From NCBI RefSeq assembly GCF_017877055.1, contig NZ_JAGIPG010000001.1, positions 1,550,001 to 1,614,000 on the forward strand: a DNA stretch of 64,000 nucleotides, read 5' to 3'. Source of the DNA: Neorhizobium galegae (GTDB lineage Bacteria > Pseudomonadota > Alphaproteobacteria > Rhizobiales > Rhizobiaceae). The translations under genes and the position numbers were made by a program. Numbering within the stretch: the stretch's first letter is position 1; every line of letters starts with the position of its first letter. Shown piece after piece: positions 18,095-30,055 of this stretch. The notes beneath the pieces are model-generated. The model was given only the letters and a program-made list of their open reading frames with translations. It did not search any database and was not told where the DNA came from.

Positions 18095-18742
18095 ATGATG
18101 CTTAAGGCAACCCAATTTCTGCGGACGGCGATGTCCGCTCTCGCTCTTTCGGCCGGCGCGATGGCGCTGCCGGTTGCAGCCCTTGCACAGGATGCTCCGG
18201 CCGCGGCCGCTCCTGGTGCGCCCCCGCTCGGCTGGTTCAAGACCTGCACCAAGCAGGACGACAGCGATCTCTGCGTCGTACAGAACATCATTGCCGCCCA
18301 GAACGGCCAGCTCATCACCGCCGTTGGCCTGATCACCGTCGAAGGCAAGGTCAACCGCAAGATCATGCAGGTTTCGGTACCGACCGCACGCCTGGTGCCG
18401 CCCGGCATCGTCATGCAGATCGATGGCGGCAAGGGCCAGAAGCTCGATTACATCGTTTGCCTTCCGGACAAGTGCACCGCCGAAGTGCCGCTGACGGACG
18501 CCATGATCGCCAGCCTCAAGAAGGGCGGCGAGGTGGTCTTCACCTCGATCAACTTCCGCCGCGCTCCGAACCCGATCAAGGTCCCGCTGACCGGCTTCAC
18601 CGGCGTATTCGACGGTCCGGCCATGCCGCAGGAACAGATCGCTCAGAGCCAGCGCAGCCTCGAAGAAGGCATGCAGCGCAAGGCGGAAGAGACCCGCAAG
18701 AAGCTGGAAGACGCGCAGAACTCTGCAAAGCAAGGCCAGTAA
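18095..18742 (+). CDS. Invasion-associated locus B (IalB) family secreted protein
   Basis: This 215-residue exported protein has a signal peptide (MMLKATQFLRTAMSALALSAG... ending near PVAALAQ) and an IalB core: GWFKTCTKQDDSDLCVVQN, then MQIDGGKGQKLDYIVCLPDKCTAEVPL. The four cysteines suggest two disulfides, as in the family. The C-terminus (SLEEGMQRKAEETRKKLEDAQN) is a charged coiled-coil-like helix. IalB of Bartonella aids erythrocyte entry, but in soil rhizobia the role is unknown and probably envelope-related. The start at 18095 follows CAGGAGACGG; the ATG 3 bases later is an alternative. A hairpin follows the stop. Confidence 0.88.
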   Translation: MMLKATQFLRTAMSALALSAGAMALPVAALAQDAPAAAAPGAPPLGWFKTCTKQDDSDLCVVQNIIAAQNGQLITAVGLITVEGKVNRKIMQVSVPTARLVPPGIVMQIDGGKGQKLDYIVCLPDKCTAEVPLTDAMIASLKKGGEVVFTSINFRRAPNPIKVPLTGFTGVFDGPAMPQEQIAQSQRSLEEGMQRKAEETRKKLEDAQNSAKQGQ

Positions 18743-18766
18743 GTTCCAGTCGGAACCAAGCAGCTT

Positions 18767-18791
18767 AAAGCCCGGCCATGCGCCGGGCTTT
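18767..18791 (+). terminator. Hairpin after the IalB-family gene
   Basis: Arms AAAGCCCGGC (18767-18776) and GCCGGGCTTT (18782-18791) pair perfectly around a 5-base loop, 24 bases after the stop codon. The T-run is short (TTTCTG), so the terminator is likely but not textbook. Confidence 0.65.
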
Positions 18792-18806
18792 CTGATTCCG
18801 GACATG

Positions 18807-18838
18807 AAAAAAGCGCCGGCAGAATGCCGACGCCTTTT
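18807..18838 (-). terminator. Terminator downstream of hspQ
   Basis: A hairpin (GCGCCGGC, 5-base loop, GCCGACGC, one mismatch) is flanked by A6 on its left and T4 on its right. Read on the minus strand this is a stem followed by six Ts, just after hspQ. It could also act on the plus strand. Confidence 0.7.
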
Positions 18839-18859
18839 CCGGGGTTTTGCGAATTCGGG

Positions 18860-19189
18860 TTAGTGGGCCAATATGATCTTGGGCTTCAACTGACCGGATG
18901 GGCCGCGATCGAAGATCTGGTAGACCTGCGGATTGCGCAGCGGAGCATCGTTTTCGTCATGTTCCAGGTTCTGTTCCGAAACATAGGCGACATACTCCGT
19001 CTCGTCATTCTCCGCGAGGAGATGATAGAAGGGCTGGTCCTTGTTCGGCCGGATTTCTGCGGGAATGGAATTCCACCATTCGTCCGTATTGGCGAATTCC
19101 GGATCCACATCGAACACGACGCCCCGGAACGGAAAGACCTTGTGGCGGACCACTTCTCCGATGGTAAATTTAGCGTTGCGTTGTTTCAT
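18860..19189 (-). CDS. hspQ: Heat-shock protein HspQ (hemimethylated-DNA-binding family)
   Basis: This 109-residue protein has the YccV/HspQ pattern: FTIGEVVRHKVFPFRGVVFDVDPEF, then QPFYHLLAE and YVAYVSEQNLEHD. In E. coli HspQ binds hemimethylated DNA, affects DnaA stability and is a specificity factor and substrate of Lon. Rhizobial members share the domain and presumably the Lon link. ATG at 19189 is preceded by AAAGGACATCGCACC. It is transcribed toward its own terminator and is not in an obvious operon. Upstream lies a 94-base gap before the next gene, which runs in the same direction. Confidence 0.9.
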   Translation of the reverse strand: MKQRNAKFTIGEVVRHKVFPFRGVVFDVDPEFANTDEWWNSIPAEIRPNKDQPFYHLLAENDETEYVAYVSEQNLEHDENDAPLRNPQVYQIFDRGPSGQLKPKIILAH

Positions 19190-19283
19190 GGTGCGATGTC
19201 CTTTCGCATCCTAATGTGGGAATAAAATTCTCCGACATCAAGAGATTAATGCAGACGGGGCCGCTTCGTTCCGCGGGATAGAC

Positions 19284-20240
19284 TTAAGGCTTAGTAAGCC
19301 TTCGCGGGCGGGTCGTCGCGAGAACTATGCCGCCGAGTACCAGAACGATGCCGACCGCGTGATATGTTTCAAAAGTCTCGCCGAGGAATATCACCGCCAT
19401 GACGATAGAGACCGGCGGCATCATGTAAAGCGTCACCCCCGCCGTCGCCGGACCGAATATCCGCACCGTATGCTGAAAGCAGAAGAACGCTGCAAGCGAG
19501 GCAAACAGGATGATGCCGGCAATCTTCGACCATGCTGAAACCGTCGTCGGCAGCAGCCCGCCATGGAAGAGTTCCCAGAGCGCCGGGGGCAGGAGGAGGA
19601 GCGACCCGGAAAAACCGATCAGCGCGAACAGCGTGAATGGCCGGATCGCCTGGGCCGCCGGACGGCGCAGCAGGAGCGAATAGATCGCAAAGGCAATCGC
19701 CGCCACGAGCATGCCGAGGTCGCCGACATTGAAATTCATGTGCGCCAAGGCGCCGACATCGCCACGCAGCACGATCGCCGCCACGCCGGCGAATGCGACC
19801 GCCATGCCCAAAAGCTCCCGACCGCCGATCCGGCGGCCGGAAAACTGCCATTCGAAAAGGATGATGAACAGCGATGAGGTCGTGTAGATCAGCGTCGCAT
19901 TCGATGCCGTCGTCAGGGTCAGCGCCCAGTAAACGAAGCCGCCGCTGATGCCGATGCTCAGGAAACCCAGCCACAGCCAGAGCCAGGTATGCCGGCGCAC
20001 AAAGGTCCAGGCAGCCGTCCAGTCGAGATACAGCAGCGGCACGATGATCAGCGTTGCTCCGGCCCAGCGAATGAAGGCGGTGATGAACGGTCCGATCTCG
20101 CCGATCACGCCGCGCCCGAAGATCAGGTTGCTGGAAAAGAACACGGGCACAAGCGCGAAAATCACCCAGTCGATCGGGCGGGGTCTTGGAGAATCGGGAG
20201 AGGTCAATCGGCACACCGGCAATGGAGGCGCAAGCCACAA
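19284..20240 (-). CDS. EamA/DMT-superfamily transporter
   Basis: This is the second EamA protein in the window, about 318 residues, with two repeats of five helices (FALVPVFFSSNLIFGRGV at the start; TLYMMPPVSIVMAVIFLGETFETYHAVGI in the second half). It is not closely similar to the copy at 14,353-15,279. The substrate is unknown. The frame begins with TTG at 20240 and no ATG lies between it and the first helix. The true start is one of several TTG/GTG codons, so the first 15 or so residues are uncertain. A longer frame overlapping it on the same strand is a shadow of glnA and this gene. Confidence 0.8.
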   Translation of the reverse strand: MWLAPPLPVCRLTSPDSPRPRPIDWVIFALVPVFFSSNLIFGRGVIGEIGPFITAFIRWAGATLIIVPLLYLDWTAAWTFVRRHTWLWLWLGFLSIGISGGFVYWALTLTTASNATLIYTTSSLFIILFEWQFSGRRIGGRELLGMAVAFAGVAAIVLRGDVGALAHMNFNVGDLGMLVAAIAFAIYSLLLRRPAAQAIRPFTLFALIGFSGSLLLLPPALWELFHGGLLPTTVSAWSKIAGIILFASLAAFFCFQHTVRIFGPATAGVTLYMMPPVSIVMAVIFLGETFETYHAVGIVLVLGGIVLATTRPRRLTKP

Positions 20241-20306
20241 GGCTCGGCGGAACGGAAAACGGCGGGCTTGCGGCCCGCCGTCTCCAAGTTGGAGGCGCTG
20301 AACGGA

Positions 20307-21716
20307 TCAGGCCGAATAGTACATGTCGAACTCGACCGGATGGGGCGTCATTTCGAAGCGCATGACTTCCACCATCTTGAGTTCGATATAGGCGTCGATC
20401 TGGTCGTCGTCGAAGACGCCGCCGGCGGTCAGGAACTTGCGGTCGCGGTCGAGGTTTTCGAGCGCTTCGCGCAAGGAGCCGCAGACGGTCGGGATCTTCT
20501 TCAGTTCCTTTGGCGGCAGGTCGTAGAGGTCCTTGTCCATGGCTTTGCCGGGATGGATCTTGTTCTTGATGCCGTCGAGGCCGGCCATCAGCATGGCGGC
20601 GAAGGCAAGATAGGGGTTTGCCAGCGGGTCCGGGAAGCGGACTTCGACGCGCTTCGACTTCGGACCGGTACCGAAGGGAATGCGGCACGAAGCCGAGCGG
20701 TTGCGAGCCGAGTAAGCGAGCAGAACCGGCGCTTCATAACCCGGGACGAGACGCTTGTAGGAATTCGTCGTCGGGTTGGTGAAGGCGTTGATCGCCTTGG
20801 CATGCTTGATGATGCCGCCGATATAGAAGAGGCAGCTCTCGGAAAGGCCGGCATATTCGTCGCCGGCGAAGGTGGGCTTGCCGTCCTTCCAGATCGACTG
20901 GTGCACGTGCATGCCCGAGCCGTTGTCGCCGAAGATCGGCTTCGGCATGAAAGTCGCGGTCTTGCCATAGGCATTGGCGACCTGATGCACGACGTATTTG
21001 TAGATCTGGATCATGTCGGCGTTGCGTACCAGGGTGTCGAACTTGACGCCGAGCTCGTGCTGGGCGGAAGCCACTTCGTGGTGATGCTTTTCGACGACCA
21101 CGCCCATTTCGGCGAGCACGGTCAGCATTTCGGAGCGCATGTCCTGCAGGCTGTCGACCGGCGGAACCGGGAAATAGCCGCCCTTGACGCGCGGACGGTG
21201 ACCGAGGTTGCCGGTCTCGTAGTCCGTGTCGTCGTTCGACGGCAGTTCGGACGAGTCGAGTTTGAAGCCGGTATTGTAAGGATCGGCCTTGTACTTGACG
21301 TCGTCGAAGACGAAGAATTCCGGCTCGGGGCCGACAAATACCGTATCGCCGATACCGGATGCCTTCAGATAGGCTTCGGCCTTCTTGGCGGTGCCGCGCG
21401 GATCGCGGTTATAGGCTTCGCCCGAAATCGGATCGAGAATGTCGCAAAAGATGACCATGGTCGACTGGGCGAAGAACGGGTCCATGTGGACCGTCGCCGG
21501 GTCCGGCATCAGCACCATGTCCGACTCGTTGATGGCCTTCCAGCCGCCGATCGAGGAACCGTCGAACATGACGCCGTCGGCGAACATGTCCTCATCGACC
21601 GACGCGATGTCCATGGTGACGTGCTGCAGCTTGCCCTTGGGGTCGGTAAAGCGCAGGTCCACGAACTTGACGTCGTTTTCCTTGATTTGTTTCATGATTT
21701 CGCTTGCGCTCGTCAT
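20307..21716 (-). CDS. glnA: Glutamine synthetase type I
   Basis: GlnA joins ammonia to glutamate using ATP and is the entry point of nitrogen assimilation; the active form is a cytoplasmic dodecamer. The 469-residue protein has the family motifs: [25 protein letters not shown], the ATP-site segment [21 protein letters not shown] and [17 protein letters not shown]. The adenylylation loop contains the target tyrosine in [10 protein letters not shown], so control by GlnE is expected. ATG at 21716 follows GAGGAGGTCAT, a strong ribosome site. It lies 79 bases downstream of glnB in the classic glnBA order. Confidence 0.97.
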   Translation of the reverse strand: MTSASEIMKQIKENDVKFVDLRFTDPKGKLQHVTMDIASVDEDMFADGVMFDGSSIGGWKAINESDMVLMPDPATVHMDPFFAQSTMVIFCDILDPISGEAYNRDPRGTAKKAEAYLKASGIGDTVFVGPEPEFFVFDDVKYKADPYNTGFKLDSSELPSNDDTDYETGNLGHRPRVKGGYFPVPPVDSLQDMRSEMLTVLAEMGVVVEKHHHEVASAQHELGVKFDTLVRNADMIQIYKYVVHQVANAYGKTATFMPKPIFGDNGSGMHVHQSIWKDGKPTFAGDEYAGLSESCLFYIGGIIKHAKAINAFTNPTTNSYKRLVPGYEAPVLLAYSARNRSASCRIPFGTGPKSKRVEVRFPDPLANPYLAFAAMLMAGLDGIKNKIHPGKAMDKDLYDLPPKELKKIPTVCGSLREALENLDRDRKFLTAGGVFDDDQIDAYIELKMVEVMRFEMTPHPVEFDMYYSA

Positions 21717-21795
21717 ATGACCTCCTCGATGTACGATGACGATGAAACCCCGGCCTTTGGCCCTAGGGCGTTATGGGGGCGTTTATCCGGGGCGT

Positions 21796-22140
<345 letters not shown>

Positions 22141-22193
22141 CTATATCTCCGCTTCTCTCTTGAAGCAGGCCGTTACCCGCTCGCACCTGCCAA

Positions 22194-22210
22194 TGCAGTT
22201 ATCGTGCCAA
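22194..22210 (-). promoter_or_regulatory. Sigma-54 promoter of glnBA
   Basis: The minus strand reads TTGGCACGATAACTGCA, with the invariant GG and GC of -24/-12 promoters exactly 10 bases apart (GG-N10-GC). It lies about 60 bases upstream of glnB. This 344-base gap before nnr holds no gene, but it also contains two dyads (22302-22312 and 22308-22325) that could be activator sites. They do not match the NtrC consensus well. Confidence 0.75.
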
Positions 22211-22478
22211 ACTCAGACGACACTTTCAAAAAAATAATGCGGTTTTGCCCTAATTCCCGACAAAACAGCAGCTTCGGTGACAAAATTGCTTCCGTTTTTC
22301 TCACAATTTGTGCGTTGCGGCACAAGAATCGGAGTTTTTTGAAGTTTTTCTGTTAGTTAAGTGTTGTCGAATGTATTGCGGGTGAGGATGTAAATTTAGG
22401 CATTTGCATAATTTTTATGCCCATTTGGCGAGCCAGACGACGCTTGTTTTCTGGCCATCTTTCCGCTCAATTGCGCCT

Positions 22479-23960
22479 ATGGATGCTTCGCTTGTCTCAT
22501 TGCTTCTGACACCCGACGAGATGGCGGGGGCGGACGCCGGCTCTGCCCGATCCGGCATCCCGTCGTTCGATCTAATGGAGCGGGCAGGGCGGGCGGTTGC
22601 GGCGGCGGCGCTCCGGCATTTTCCCGGCGCTTTGCGTTTTGTCGTGCTGTGTGGTCCCGGAAACAACGGCGGCGACGGATATGTGGCCGCCTGCGCGCTT
22701 GCCGAAGCTGGAGCGGTCGTCGCTGTCCATCATTTCGGCGACCCGCAGAAGCTGACCGGCGATGCCAAGCGGGCGCGAGAACTCTGCTCCCTGCCGACGG
22801 AGCCCCTCGATGCCTATCGGCCGCGGGCTGGCGACGTGCTGGTCGATGCCCTATTCGGCGCCGGCCTCACGCGCAACGTGCCCGACATTGTCGCGGATAT
22901 GATCCGCAGCGTATCCGAGGCGCAGATCCCGGTTGTCGCCGTCGACCTGCCGTCCGGTCTCTGCGGAAGGCGCGGCGTACCGCTCGGCGCCGCCTTTCAG
23001 GCCGCCCATACGGTTACCTTCATGACCCGAAAGCCGGGTCACCTGCTGCTGCCGGGCAGGTCGCTCTGCGGTGACGTGGAGGTTTTCGATATCGGCATCC
23101 CGGCCCGTATCATCCGCGAGGTTGCGGGGGAGATTAGGGAGAACCGACCGGAATTGTGGCGCAGTCTCCTGGTCGAGCCGGGAAGCGAGACCCACAAATA
23201 CCGCCGCGGACATCTGGCTGTATTCTCCGGCGAGGCGGGCAAAACCGGGGCGGCTCGGCTTTCGGCGACCGCCGGCTTGAAAGCCGGGGCAGGGCTGGTG
23301 ACAGTCGGCTCGCCAAGCGATGCCATGCCGGTCAACGCGGCCTCGCTGACCGCGATCATGCTGCATCGGATCGACACGGTGAAAGATCTGAAGAACTGGC
23401 TCGATACGGCAAAACTTGCCGCTTTCGTGCTCGGCCCGGGCTTCGGCATCGGCAAGAAAGCAAGGCAATTCGCGCTTGCGCTGAAGGATCGGCCGCTGGT
23501 CCTCGACGCCGATGGGATCACCTCCTTCAAGGAAAGGCCTTCGGAACTGTTCGATGCCTTTTCCGGTGGCGAGCCCCATCTGGTGTTGACGCCGCACGAG
23601 GGCGAATTTGCCCGCCTGTTTCCCGACATCGCCGCGGATGACAACCTGAGCAAGGTGGAAAAGGCGGTCGCGGTTTCCGCCCGCGCTCACGCCGCCATTG
23701 TCTACAAGGGCGCCGATACGGTGATCGCCGGCCCCGACGGACGCGCTTACATCAATACCAACGGACCGCCGTGGCTGGCCACCGCCGGTTCCGGCGACAT
23801 TCTGGCTGGAATGATCGGCGCGCTGCTCGCCCAGGGCATGCCCGCCTTCGAGGCGGCCGCTGCCGGCGTCTACCTGCATGGAGAAGCCGGAGCGCGCGCG
23901 GGCAGGGGCATGACGGCCGAGGACCTCGCCGCCCATGCCGGCATCGGGCTGGACCCCTAG
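22479..23960 (+). CDS. nnr: Bifunctional NAD(P)H-hydrate epimerase / ADP-dependent dehydratase
   Basis: Nnr repairs damaged NADH and NADPH. The N-terminal YjeF_N epimerase interconverts the R and S hydrates, and the C-terminal ribokinase-like dehydratase restores NAD(P)H using ADP. The 493-residue protein shows the epimerase motif VVLCGPGNNGGDGYVAA (about residues 52-68) and VDLPSG. In the dehydratase half it shows HKYRRGHLAVFSG, VLGPGFGIGKKARQ, TPHEGEFARLFPD and the nucleotide site GSGDILAGMIGALLAQG. The frame opens at 22404, but the conserved LLTPDEM region fits a start at 22479. Its stop overlaps that of the convergent DUF72 gene by two bases. Confidence 0.93.
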   Translation: MDASLVSLLLTPDEMAGADAGSARSGIPSFDLMERAGRAVAAAALRHFPGALRFVVLCGPGNNGGDGYVAACALAEAGAVVAVHHFGDPQKLTGDAKRARELCSLPTEPLDAYRPRAGDVLVDALFGAGLTRNVPDIVADMIRSVSEAQIPVVAVDLPSGLCGRRGVPLGAAFQAAHTVTFMTRKPGHLLLPGRSLCGDVEVFDIGIPARIIREVAGEIRENRPELWRSLLVEPGSETHKYRRGHLAVFSGEAGKTGAARLSATAGLKAGAGLVTVGSPSDAMPVNAASLTAIMLHRIDTVKDLKNWLDTAKLAAFVLGPGFGIGKKARQFALALKDRPLVLDADGITSFKERPSELFDAFSGGEPHLVLTPHEGEFARLFPDIAADDNLSKVEKAVAVSARAHAAIVYKGADTVIAGPDGRAYINTNGPPWLATAGSGDILAGMIGALLAQGMPAFEAAAAGVYLHGEAGARAGRGMTAEDLAAHAGIGLDP

Positions 23961-24769
23961 CTTCGGCTTTCCAGGAGTTCGCGCATCGCCATCGCGCCAT
24001 AGGGCGCGTTCACCTTGCCCTCGTGGATGAAGAAGGCGAAGACGTCGCGCGGCTCCTTCTTGACTTCACGTTTCTCGTCGATCAGCGGCAGGTCGTCCGG
24101 CACGTTGCCCTCGGCCCAGGTTTCCAGCCTTTTCGCCCAGGCCTTCATATCCTCTTCCGCATAACAGGTCTTGATATCGTCCGACCCCTTCTGCAGGCGC
24201 GCGTAGACGAAATCCGCCGTGACATCCGCGATCATCGGATAGTCGAAATGGTCGGCACAGACGGGCGCGATGTTGTATTTCGAAAGCAGCGCGATGAATT
24301 CCGGCACTTTGAACGTGTCGTTGCGGACCTCGACCACATGGGTCAGCTTCAGCCCGTCCAGCTTGTTCGGCAGCAGTTTCAGGAAAGCCTCGAAATCATC
24401 CGCTTCGAACTTCTTGGTCGGCGCGAACTGCCAGAGCAGCGGCCCGAGATGATCGCCGAGTTCGGTCAGTCCCTGGGTCAGGAATTTTTCGATAGACTCC
24501 CCCGCCTCGGCCAAAACCTTGCGGTTGGTGGTGAACCGGCTTGCCTTTAGCGAAAAGATGAAGCCGTCTGGAACCTCGGATGCCCATTTGGCAAAGGTCT
24601 CCGGCTTCTGCGATCCGTAATAGGTGCCGTTGACTTCGATGACTCTAAGCTTGCTGGCGGCATATTCGAGCTGTTTCTTCTTCGCCAGTTTTTCCGGATA
24701 GAACGTGCCTTCCCACGGCTCGAAGGTCCAGCCGCCGATGCCCGTGCGAATAGTGCCGGCTTTGGTCAT
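23957..24769 (-). CDS. DUF72 domain protein
   Basis: This 270-residue protein has the DUF72 (YecE) pattern: IRTGIGGWTFEPWEGTFYPEKLAKKKQLEYAA, then VNGTYYGSQKPETFAKWASEVPDGFIFSLKASRFTTN, and later PLLWQFAPTKKF and YARLQKGSD. The family adopts a TIM-barrel fold with aromatic residues lining a putative active site, but no reaction is known. ATG at 24769 follows AAGGGAGGTAATTC, a strong ribosome site. It lies 25 bases upstream-to-downstream from uvrA on the same strand, so it is likely transcribed after uvrA. Confidence 0.88.
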   Translation of the reverse strand: MTKAGTIRTGIGGWTFEPWEGTFYPEKLAKKKQLEYAASKLRVIEVNGTYYGSQKPETFAKWASEVPDGFIFSLKASRFTTNRKVLAEAGESIEKFLTQGLTELGDHLGPLLWQFAPTKKFEADDFEAFLKLLPNKLDGLKLTHVVEVRNDTFKVPEFIALLSKYNIAPVCADHFDYPMIADVTADFVYARLQKGSDDIKTCYAEEDMKAWAKRLETWAEGNVPDDLPLIDEKREVKKEPRDVFAFFIHEGKVNAPYGAMAMRELLESRS

Positions 24770-24793
24770 GAATTACCTCCCTTGTGCGCAGGT

Positions 24794-27715
<2,922 letters not shown>

Positions 27716-27836
27716 CTTCATGCTCTCGGGAGGATCGAAGGCCCTTATGTAGTGATTGATCCGCGACTGTCGAGACGAAACTGCTGGCATGCAACGCCGT
27801 TCCCGAGTCGGTTGACAGCACTATAGGAATAAAATA

Positions 27837-27851
27837 GAACAAATAAAGAAC
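27837..27851. promoter_or_regulatory. LexA (SOS) box between uvrA and ssb
   Basis: GAAC-AAATAAA-GAAC matches the alphaproteobacterial LexA consensus, a direct repeat GAAC-N7-GAAC. It lies in the 247-base divergent promoter region about 120 bases from each gene, so both uvrA and ssb may be damage-inducible. Confidence 0.85.
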
Positions 27852-27962
27852 AAATTTGCCTGTGGATTAAAGATCGCAAAAACCCAATGGCTGGGCCCGA
27901 TGGGCTAGAGTGCCGCGATTGATTTTTGGTGCCGTTACCGGGCGGCAGATGAGGTGATGAAT

Positions 27963-28517
27963 ATGGCTGGTAGTGTGAACAAGGTAATCCTGGTGGGGAA
28001 TGTGGGGGCTGATCCTGAAATCCGCCGGACGCAGGACGGCCGGCCGATCGCCAACCTTCGCATCGCCACGTCCGAAACCTGGCGCGATCGCAACAATGGC
28101 GAACGCCGCGAGAAGACCGAATGGCATACGGTCGTCGTCTTCAACGAAGGTCTCTGCAAGGTCGTCGAGCAATATGTGAAAAAGGGAGCCAAGCTTTATA
28201 TCGAAGGCGCGCTCCAGACCCGCAAGTGGCAGGACCAGACCGGCAACGACCGTTATTCGACGGAAATCGTGCTGCAGGGCTTCAACTCGACGCTGACCAT
28301 GCTGGATGGTCGCGGCGAGGGCGGTGGTGACCGCGCTGGTTTCGGCGGCGGCGGCAATCGGGTCGGCAACGATTTCGGCGGTAACGACTTCGGCGGCGGT
28401 GACGATTACGAGCGCCGACCCGCTGCGGGCGGCGCGAGCCGCGGCGCTTCGTCCTCCGGCGGTCAGCCGTCCGGCGGCAATTTCTCGCGCGATCTCGACG
28501 ACGACATCCCATTCTAG
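27963..28517 (+). CDS. ssb: Single-stranded DNA-binding protein
   Basis: SSB coats single-stranded DNA during replication, repair and recombination and recruits partner enzymes through its C-terminal tip. The 184-residue protein has an OB fold to about residue 112 (SVNKVILVGNVGADPEIRRT, EKTEWHTVVVFNE, YIEGALQTRKWQD). A glycine-rich disordered linker follows, and the acidic tip is DLDDDIPF. I chose MAGSVNKV at 27963, preceded by GAGGTGATGAAT; ATGs 6 and 9 bases upstream are possible. A strong terminator follows at 28607. The accessory island begins exactly beyond that terminator. Confidence 0.97.
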   Translation: MAGSVNKVILVGNVGADPEIRRTQDGRPIANLRIATSETWRDRNNGERREKTEWHTVVVFNEGLCKVVEQYVKKGAKLYIEGALQTRKWQDQTGNDRYSTEIVLQGFNSTLTMLDGRGEGGGDRAGFGGGGNRVGNDFGGNDFGGGDDYERRPAAGGASRGASSSGGQPSGGNFSRDLDDDIPF

Positions 28518-28606
28518 GGTTCCGTCGTGCTGCGTTCGTAAACTAAATCAGTCCAAGCGATTGTTTTCTAACGCAATTACAGTTTACAAACTGACCTGCT
28601 ACGACG

Positions 28607-28641
28607 CCCCTCCACCCAATCCAGGGTGGAGGGGTTTTTTT
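28607..28641 (+). terminator. Rho-independent terminator of ssb
   Basis: A perfect 11-bp G+C-rich stem (28607-28617 with 28624-28634), a 6-base loop and seven Ts. It lies 90 bases after ssb and runs directly into the left direct repeat of the island. Confidence 0.92.
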
Positions 28642-28653
28642 GTAAACTAACAC
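28641..28653 (+). repeat. Left end direct repeat (putative attL)
   Basis: TGTAAACTAACAC, identical to 50440-50452. It begins at the last T of the ssb terminator. A shorter copy of the core, GTAAACTAA, lies at 28538-28546, and a 14-bp palindrome containing GTTTACA lies at 28580-28593, both on the host side. Confidence 0.65.
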
Positions 28654-28671
28654 ATCTGGCTAAAGTATTAC

Positions 28672-28720
28672 GATCACTGATCGCAATAAGCCATTGATTT
28701 AAATGATCACTGATCATTTA
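28672..28720. promoter_or_regulatory. Repeated GATCACTGATC dyads before the first recombinase gene
   Basis: GATCACTGATC occurs at 28672-28682 and again at 28705-28715. The second copy is the core of a 21-bp palindrome with 10-base arms (28700-28720). They lie between the left direct repeat and the first recombinase start, where operator sites or recombinase arm sites would be expected. Confidence 0.5.
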
Positions 28721-28780
28721 GAATAAGGGTTGACTAACCACGTCTCAGGTTGCAATGCATTTTGCGACACGGGGCGGCTC

Positions 28781-30055
28781 ATGGACTTTAGTGCGGTAAA
28801 TCCTTTTTCTGTGACATGGGGCAAGTTCGCCAACGGCGAGCGCATGCCATTCCTGGTCTCTCCCGAAACCGGTATGCCCTTAGAGGAGCCAACTTATTGG
28901 ATCACAGCAGACCGTCGGGCTATGGGGATGCAGCCGAATACGCTCTCTAACGAGCTTCGCGCGTTATCTTATCTGTATTTATGGGCTGCTGCTCGCGGTG
29001 TTAATGTCTCCCTTAGATTGAGCGAAGGGGTGTTCTTCTCGCTCAGCGAGGTTTTGGACATTGCAAATTTTTGCGGATTGTATGTTGCCGACGCGGCAAA
29101 ACAGATCGCACCAACCTCTCCTAAAGTGGTGTCACTTAATAGCAGGCGGACATCAAAACGAGTTCAGGCGGGCGAGAAGCAAAACCGACTAACGGCAATA
29201 AGAAGATTCATTGAATTCACAAGTGCGGACTTCCTTTCACGGCTTTCGCCATGGCCACATAGATGGAGCTATTATAGCGCCGTCCGGAACGAGTGTCTGA
29301 AAGCTCTAGATGGACAACGGAAGGGGCTAGTCCGGCGCAACAATGACGATGTTGGGCAGCGGGAAGGCTTGTCCGAAGATGCAATCAAGCGGCTTCGGGA
29401 CGTGATTCAGCCAGACCATCCAGAAAATCCATTCAATAAAGAGGTCCGGTTTCGGAATTATTTAATCGTCCTGCTCTTCCTGAACCTTGGCGTAAGGCGC
29501 GGAGAGCTAGGTGGTCTAATGGTTGCGGATTGCTCCCTTGGGTCAAAGGGAACTCTCACAATACACCGTCGTCCGGACAATCCGCATGAAACTCGGTCTA
29601 TGCCAGCGGCAACGAAAACGGCGGCGCGGCTATTGCCGCTCGGAGGCAGACTCACCGAGCTGCTGCATGAATGGATCACCCAATATCGGGCTAAAATACC
29701 AGGCGCTCGATTTCACCCCTACCTGATTGTAAGCAGCGAAACCGGTAAGCCGATGTCTCTCTCTAACTTCAATAAGATTTTTGAAAGATTGCGGAATGTG
29801 GTGCCCGGCCTGCCAAAAGAGCTTTCGCCGCACGTTCTCCGGCATAGTTGGAATGATTGGTTCTCTGAAGAGAGCGACAAAAAAGGCTTCGCGGAGGAAG
29901 ACGAGATCAAATGGAGAAAGCGCCTGATGGGATGGCGCAGCGAAGACTCTGCCGCTCACTACCTTCGCAGAAGCGTTCGACGCCGATCAAACGAAGTCTT
30001 GGAAACCATGCAGAACGAGTTAACGATAAAAATGCCAGGTTCAACCGATGAGTGA
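28781..30055 (+). CDS. Tyrosine recombinase 1 of the island
   Basis: This site-specific recombinase of about 424 residues has catalytic-domain motifs including LFLNLGVRRGELGGLMVADC (first Arg), LSPHVLRHSWNDWF (the HxxRH box) and LMGWRSEDSAAHYLRRS with the nucleophilic tyrosine. An SAM-like N-terminal DNA-binding segment lies near residues 60-150. ATG at 28781 is my choice; the frame starts with TTG at 28730, after AAGGG, and that start cannot be excluded. Its last bases overlap the ATG of recombinase 2. Within the island operon this is probably the enzyme closest to ordinary phage-type integrases. Confidence 0.88.
   Translation: MDFSAVNPFSVTWGKFANGERMPFLVSPETGMPLEEPTYWITADRRAMGMQPNTLSNELRALSYLYLWAAARGVNVSLRLSEGVFFSLSEVLDIANFCGLYVADAAKQIAPTSPKVVSLNSRRTSKRVQAGEKQNRLTAIRRFIEFTSADFLSRLSPWPHRWSYYSAVRNECLKALDGQRKGLVRRNNDDVGQREGLSEDAIKRLRDVIQPDHPENPFNKEVRFRNYLIVLLFLNLGVRRGELGGLMVADCSLGSKGTLTIHRRPDNPHETRSMPAATKTAARLLPLGGRLTELLHEWITQYRAKIPGARFHPYLIVSSETGKPMSLSNFNKIFERLRNVVPGLPKELSPHVLRHSWNDWFSEESDKKGFAEEDEIKWRKRLMGWRSEDSAAHYLRRSVRRRSNEVLETMQNELTIKMPGSTDE

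Noticed and set aside
28518..28660. tRNA gene as integration target
   Set aside because: No cloverleaf or TpsiC-like sequence is present; the repeat lies after a protein-gene terminator.
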